Part shown: positions 60,401-64,000 of the stretch, piece after piece | Position numbering within the stretch: the first letter of the stretch is position 1 | Layout: each line of letters starts with the position of its first letter | Assembly: GCA_012295275.1 (NCBI GenBank) | Contig: CM022667.1 | Span: 20,182,410-20,246,409 of the forward strand | DNA length: 64,000 nucleotides | Source: Chrysomallon squamiferum | Lineage: Eukaryota; Mollusca; Gastropoda; Neomphalida; Peltospiridae | Direction: 5' to 3' | Made by a program: the position numbers and the translations under genes | Notes under the pieces: model-generated | The model's database searches: none | Seen by the model: only the letters and a program-made list of their open reading frames with translations | Told to the model about the DNA's origin: nothing

Positions 60401-61837
60401 GCTATTTTAGTTATCTGCATCTGACAGTGAGTGTCGGCCTGCACTCGGATCAACTGCGCTATCCAGTCAGCGTGACACAATCTCATCAAAATACACACAC
60501 AGGTGTTACAACTGCTAATTAGTCTGTGGAGAATCTTTTCTCACACCAATTTTCCATTCACTTCCTTTGCTCATCTTTTGTGTCTGCCCTGTCATGTTAA
60601 TGTAGCGAAGGCAGTACCCTTAGGTCTACAAAAATTTCCTTGTTTTTCTTGGCATTATGCAGTCTCTGTTTTTAAAACAGATTTGCTTGCCAGACACATT
60701 TACTGTGTAAATGGTATCAGCATTAACAAGAAGCTTAAAAATTGTAAGAGCTATATTAAAAAACAAATTTAAAAAAAATATATTACTTAAGTTGTTGTAA
60801 GATTATTTCTTAAGGTTGGGAAGTCTACGTATCACTAAAATCACGACAGTCAGTATAGATTTCTGCAGTTAACACCTAACCAATTTATATGCATCGTTTC
60901 CTTTTAATCAGTCTTAACATGGATCACTATGTTGTGTGCCTCAGCATACAAATACATCAGTATTCAGTACAACTAGCTTTTGTAAATTAATTAGTAACAT
61001 TTTTCTCTTGTTGTCATTACCTCATGAGTTTATGTTGACACACACACACACACACATGCACACGCACATACACAGACACACATACATATTTTTATAAGCA
61101 TCAAATGAGCATACAATTTCAATAAAATATAGCATCACAATTTTTAGAAAATCACTGATTTAAAGTTTTGTTTTAAAATTTAAAAAGAGACAAATTCGTC
61201 CAGAAAGAAAAGTTCAGTTTATTTATTACTACATTAGATCAAGTAATTTTATTCTAAGTTAGAAAGAAAAGTTCAGTTTATTTATTACTACATTAGATCA
61301 AGTCATTTTATTCTAAGTTAGAAAGAAAAGTTCAGTTTATTTATTACTACATTAGATCAAGTCATTTTATTCTAAGTTAGAAAGAAAAGTTCAGTTTATT
61401 TATTACTATATTAGATCAAGTCATTTTATTCTAAGTTAAAAAGAAAAGTTCAGTTTATTTATTACTAAATTAGATCAAGTAATTTTATTCTAAGTTAACT
61501 AATACGTTAACTATTTTTAAACTATCACCAGTTATATGTTATTTATGAAATATTTATCTCTGTTTCAATCAGCCACAACAGATGTAAAAGAAGCACATGA
61601 AAAATAAATTAACACTGAGGTAATCTCACAAGAACTGGTGCTGATTTATTTCAACTTCGAGTTTATCTTACCTGTGGTCTCCAGTACCTGAGTTTCTTCT
61701 CTGCCATTAGGCTGAGCGCAGCTTTCATACTGAGGTGTTTTTTTGTCTAGGAATGAACTAGTTTCCTCACACGCCTCAACTTCAACTGCAGTGCTTGGTG
61801 CATTAACATCTATTGTCTGAACAGCTAGCAGCTTCAT
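37001..61837 (-). CDS. K-Cl cotransporter (SLC12A4-7 family), copy B, 25 exons, 1081 aa
   Basis: Exons, high to low: 61837-61672, 56367-56276, 52962-52852, 50570-50424, 50058-49873, 49516-49305, 48369-48158, 47923-47783, 47100-47002, 46665-46608, 46329-46211, 45845-45671, 45284-45066, 44824-44720, 44499-44411, 44102-44023, 43387-43299, 42684-42578, 42183-42067, 41681-41592, 41358-41267, 41145-41050, 40592-40375, 37864-37731, 37092-37001. The sum is 3246 bases in one open frame. Every intron position and phase equals copy A; only exons 1 (+6), 2 (+6) and 23 (+48) differ in length. It would be a plasma-membrane K+/Cl- cotransporter like copy A, and the conserved ion-site and phosphorylation-site residues suggest it is functional. 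Introns 9, 19, 20 and 24 are U12-type and all other donors are GT. Introns 1 to 3 are much longer than in copy A, so the gene spans 24.8 kb. Confidence 0.95.
37093..37730 (-). other. U12-type GT-AG intron 24 of kcc copy B
   Basis: The donor is AACT|GTATCCTTTT and the acceptor CACTAG|ACATGG, preceded by the branch site ACCTTAAT. Confidence 0.87.
37912..37969. repeat. (AC)n in kcc copy B intron 23
   Basis: CA units interrupted once or twice, about 50 bases upstream of the exon 24 acceptor on the minus strand. The same intron also has (AC)n at 38862-38890, (AATA)n near 39300-39340 and (AC)n(AT)n at about 40222-40291. Confidence 0.9.
41359..41591 (-). other. U12-type GT-AG intron 20 of kcc copy B
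   Basis: The donor is GCAC|GTATCCTTTT and the acceptor GTCTCAG|AAATGG, with TGTCCTGATC as the branch-site candidate. Confidence 0.83.
41682..42066 (-). other. U12-type AT-AC intron 19 of kcc copy B
   Basis: The donor is GTGC|ATATCCTTCT, the branch site TTCCTTAAC is at 41699-41691, and the end is GAGAAC|ATGATGG. The position is identical to copy A. A (AC)n array lies about 40 bases inside the donor. Confidence 0.92.
41958..42025. repeat. (AC)n in kcc copy B intron 19
   Basis: About 34 AC units close to the U12 donor; GT-rich on the transcribed strand. Confidence 0.92.
42729..42823. repeat. (AC)n before exon 18 of kcc copy B
   Basis: About 47 CA units with a few CG interruptions, starting about 45 bases upstream of the exon 18 acceptor. 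Confidence 0.92.
44788..44913 (-). repeat. Partial duplication of the exon 14 start in kcc copy B
   Basis: The true exon start and adjoining intron (44788-44879) are followed by a short second unit (44880-44913) that breaks off before the acceptor. It is the counterpart of the longer array in copy A. Confidence 0.8.
45943..46206. repeat. Minisatellite in kcc copy B intron 11, touching the exon 11 donor
   Basis: About seven units of 35-40 bases of the same family as in copy A intron 11, ending at the same place relative to the donor. Confidence 0.85.
46666..47001 (-). other. U12-type GT-AG intron 9 of kcc copy B
   Basis: The donor is GTGT|GTATCCTTTA and the acceptor GTAATTAG|ATGTTAC, with TTTCCTAT about 13 bases upstream, as in copy A. 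Confidence 0.75.
47332..47766. repeat. 35-bp minisatellite in kcc copy B intron 8
   Basis: About twelve nearly identical units (GTTCAGTTATTTGTTGAATT plus GTTCTCACAACTAAT) ending about 16 bases from the exon 8 donor. Copy A has no such array in this intron. Confidence 0.93.
47895..48080 (-). repeat. Tandem duplication of the 5' end of kcc exon 8 with its acceptor (copy B)
   Basis: 81-base units start at 47895 and 47976, with a fragment at 48057. Each full unit has about the first 28 bases of exon 8, the acceptor and adjoining intron. The decoy acceptor is at 48002-48001 and the true one at 47925-47924. Confidence 0.9.
48671..48711. repeat. (GT)n in kcc copy B intron 6
   Basis: About 20 GT units. 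Confidence 0.9.
54094..54226. repeat. CA-rich repeat with CAGG interruptions in kcc copy B intron 2
   Basis: Mixed ACAC, ACGC and ACAGGC units. A pure (AC)n follows at 54423-54477 and an (AAT)n at 55278-55334. Confidence 0.9.
57391..57462. repeat. (AAT)n in kcc copy B intron 1
   Basis: About 22 AAT units. A (TAG)n run lies at 57550-57578. Confidence 0.92.
60370..60480. promoter_or_regulatory. CRE-containing patch in kcc copy B intron 1
   Basis: A full palindromic CRE (TGACGTCA) is at 60383-60390, in a 110-base patch with more CpG and G+C than the rest of the 5.3-kb intron. It could be an enhancer or alternative promoter about 1.4 kb inside the gene. The motif is seen; the function is inferred. 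Confidence 0.3.
61202..61496. repeat. 59-bp tandem repeat, five units, kcc copy B intron 1
   Basis: Five head-to-tail units (61202, 61261, 61320, 61379, 61438) that differ at only a few bases. Each contains AGAAAAGTTCAGTTTATTTA. Confidence 0.95.
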
Positions 61838-64000
61838 TTTAATTAGTAGTTAACCAAAAATTTCCTTCCCATTTCCATAAATTCTGTTTCTAATAAACCA
61901 ATACATGACGTTGAGAAGCAAAGTAAAAAGGTAAATGATACAAACTAATAAAAGTAATGTGATAACATTTACTGAAAACCTAAAAAGCAACAAACCAGCT
62001 GTTTCATATTCCTATTATGTGTCTAGATGAAAAAAAAAAGTCCTTAAAAATAACAAATCACACATCAAAGAGAATGAAGCCAATGTCAAAGAAGAGTCCA
62101 GCTGAATCACATTATACGCGTATACTTATTTCTATTACTTCCTCTTTTTTTTTTCTCCTTCTTCTTTTAATTTTTTTTTTTTTAAATTTAAAAACCTGGT
62201 CAGTGGTGGCCTGATCCACTCATCTGTCAGACAAAACAGCTGCACTCTTCAGTCGCTGCCCACGTTATGCAATCTGAACAAACTGCAACACCAACAGCAT
62301 TGAATGGCTTTGGGAAGATGATAACTCGAAGACTGGCACAGATAATGAAAAAAACAGAGAAAGTTTTATCATCAACTGTTTTGTAACTTAGTTCTAAAAA
62401 TGCCAACTTGTAAGCTCCGTGTACTCACAGGAAGGAGTTTAGTGGTTAAAATGGCATTGGTAAGCTGAGGAGATATAATCGAGTAACTCAAAAGTGTTCT
62501 CCGAATTCACCACAATCAATAACAGTTCAGAGTTGACTGCTGTACGTGATTCTATGTGTTGAAGATTTTTACAAGCAGATGATCAAAAGAAACAAAGACA
62601 AAGTCTATTAAATAAGAGTTACAAATTTCTAAAAATATCAGTGATATATAAATCAGATTTTTATACAGTCCTCACTTCAGCTTACAGCAGAACTAATCAT
62701 AGTTGAAATATTATTACTGACTCTTATATTACAGAAAACCAATCAAATTAAAATCACAGAGAATATCCTCCACTAGGAAGAAAGAAAGAAAACACAGAAT
62801 TAAAAACTACAAATGCCTTCTTAAAAAATATGATTAATAAATGCATTTTTAATATGAAATAAGTGCAAAAAAACATGTATTTGTTAAAATTTATCAATAT
62901 ATATATGTAATATGTATTTATTTTTATTTAACTTATTTTAGTTTTATTAAAAAATTAAAATTAATAAAATAAAATAAAATAAATAAAATAATCAATCAAA
63001 AATGTATTTATGTAAAAACGTAAAACATAAAAAATAACCTGCCACCATTACAAGTAATTTGTAGTTTTGGTAAAAGATGTTACTGACCAACATCAAAATG
63101 TTAAACCAGTGGTGTTTTCACTTTGTACAAAGTTACAGTTCTGGTAGGTGTTAGCTACCCTGGGCCACTTAGAGAGTGGTAAGTCTACTGTATCCTCCAT
63201 AATCTCCAACTAATTTCAGACAAAACAGCTTCTACAGAGCGTGCCAGACTTTGAATGAATGTAAGCATACTTCAAATGTTTTATTAATATACAAATATCC
63301 ACTACTTTCAGTCTGTTTCTTTATAAATCCTGCCTTAGTTTTCCCAGATTCTTCTTAAACAATTATTTTGAAACACACTATTTTCAACTAACTTCATTAC
63401 AATCCAGACTGACTTTTTAAATAATCTACTTTGTACATGTAAACTGAGCCCAAATATCTGATAACCATGTTGAGAAGGTCCGTGCTAAACTATGTTGAGT
63501 TAGTTACACATTTTACACTTATTCTGAATTATTTTATTATTTTATGATAAGACTGAATCTCAAGCTATTATTAAATTCTTACAAATTTTACATGTATTCT
63601 GGGATATTCTCTGTTGTTTTATGAACAAACTGAATGTCAAAACTATTATTAAATTTTTACATATTATACATGAATTCTGTTGTATTCTCTGTTATTTTAT
63701 GAACAAACTGAAACCAAAAAGTATTGTTAACTTTTTACATATTTTATATGTATTCTGTGGTATTCTCTGTTGTTTTATGAACAAATTGAATCTCAAAACT
63801 ATTATTAAATTTTTCCTATTTGTTTTTGAAAACTTGAAGTTTTAATGACCAAAAATGACAAGTGAGAAAAATAGAATATCATAAATACTAATATAAAAAG
63901 GAAAAAAATGATTACAACTATAAATGAGACATTTTAATGTGTTTTAAACTGAATTAAAAAACGATAAAAATGAAATATATACATGCTTAGCTTTACAATG
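61838..64000. other. Upstream region of kcc copy B
   Basis: This should hold the promoter and 5' UTR of copy B; a less A+T-rich part at about 62200-62340 is the best place for an upstream exon, but I can assign no motif. Other content is A- and T-rich sequence and the repeat at 63529-63815. No coding exon was found. Confidence 0.5.
63529..63815. repeat. About 79-bp diverged tandem repeat, 3.5 units
   Basis: Units share TGAACAAACTGAAT, CTATTATTAAATTTTTACAT and ATTCTGTGGTATTCTCTGTT. Similarity between units is roughly 80-90 percent by eye. Confidence 0.8.

Larger units (their letters stand above)
52852..61837 (-). other. kcc copy B exons 1-3: cytosolic N-terminus
   Basis: Residues 1-123. It begins [11 protein letters not shown] and is acidic, with no similarity to copy A between about residue 12 and the FSNHMALYE end of exon 2. 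Exon 3 ([20 protein letters not shown], then AGITPNP) is alignable with copy A but has changed at about a third of its residues. Confidence 0.9.

Noticed and set aside
1-64000. tRNA or rRNA genes
   Set aside because: Scanning by eye for paired A and B boxes or rRNA-like blocks gave no convincing candidate; a tRNA scan would be decisive.

Overview
This is a stretch of an animal (metazoan) nuclear genome. It is strongly A+T-rich, full of microsatellites, and its genes are split by introns with standard eukaryotic splice signals. A TSSK-type protein kinase, potassium-chloride cotransporters and FLYWCH/MULE-type transposon remains together point to an invertebrate. A mollusc or other lophotrochozoan is my guess, but nothing in the window fixes the phylum.

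Layout. (1) At 2352-4123 (+) there is a complete two-exon gene for a testis-specific serine/threonine kinase-like protein (298 aa), with CRE half-sites just upstream. (2) At 8373-8795 (-) are two exons of cytochrome b5 that hold the whole heme domain; the membrane-anchor exon was not found. (3) At about 9190-9905 (+) lies a decayed Mutator-like (MULE) transposase, and at 4644-4908 a short non-autonomous DNA transposon with hAT-like ends. (4) The rest of the window is dominated by two complete K-Cl cotransporter genes (SLC12A4-7/KCC family), head to tail on the minus strand. Copy B is at 37001-61837 (1081 aa) and copy A at 14022-30293 (1061 aa). I resolved all 25 coding exons of each copy, and both frames join without interruption.

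The two KCC copies share every intron position and phase. Their exon similarity is a patchwork. Exons for the transport core (4-7, 9, 11, 12, 14) are almost or fully identical in DNA, including silent sites. Exons for the N-terminus (1-3), exon 8 and most of the C-terminal domain (15-23) differ clearly. This fits an old tandem duplication with recent gene conversion across the pore-forming part, leaving the regulatory ends free to diverge. Both copies keep the ion-site residues and the two regulatory threonines of the family.

Each copy carries four introns with minor-spliceosome (U12-type) signals, eight in total. One per copy is a rare AT-AC intron, with an /ATATCCTT donor, a TTCCTTAAC branch site and an AC end. 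Several introns hold tandem repeats that copy part of the neighbouring exon together with its splice acceptor (exon 14, mainly in copy A; exon 8 in copy B), so they contain decoy acceptors. Copy A also has one GC-AG intron and one weak GTTACC donor where copy B is canonical.
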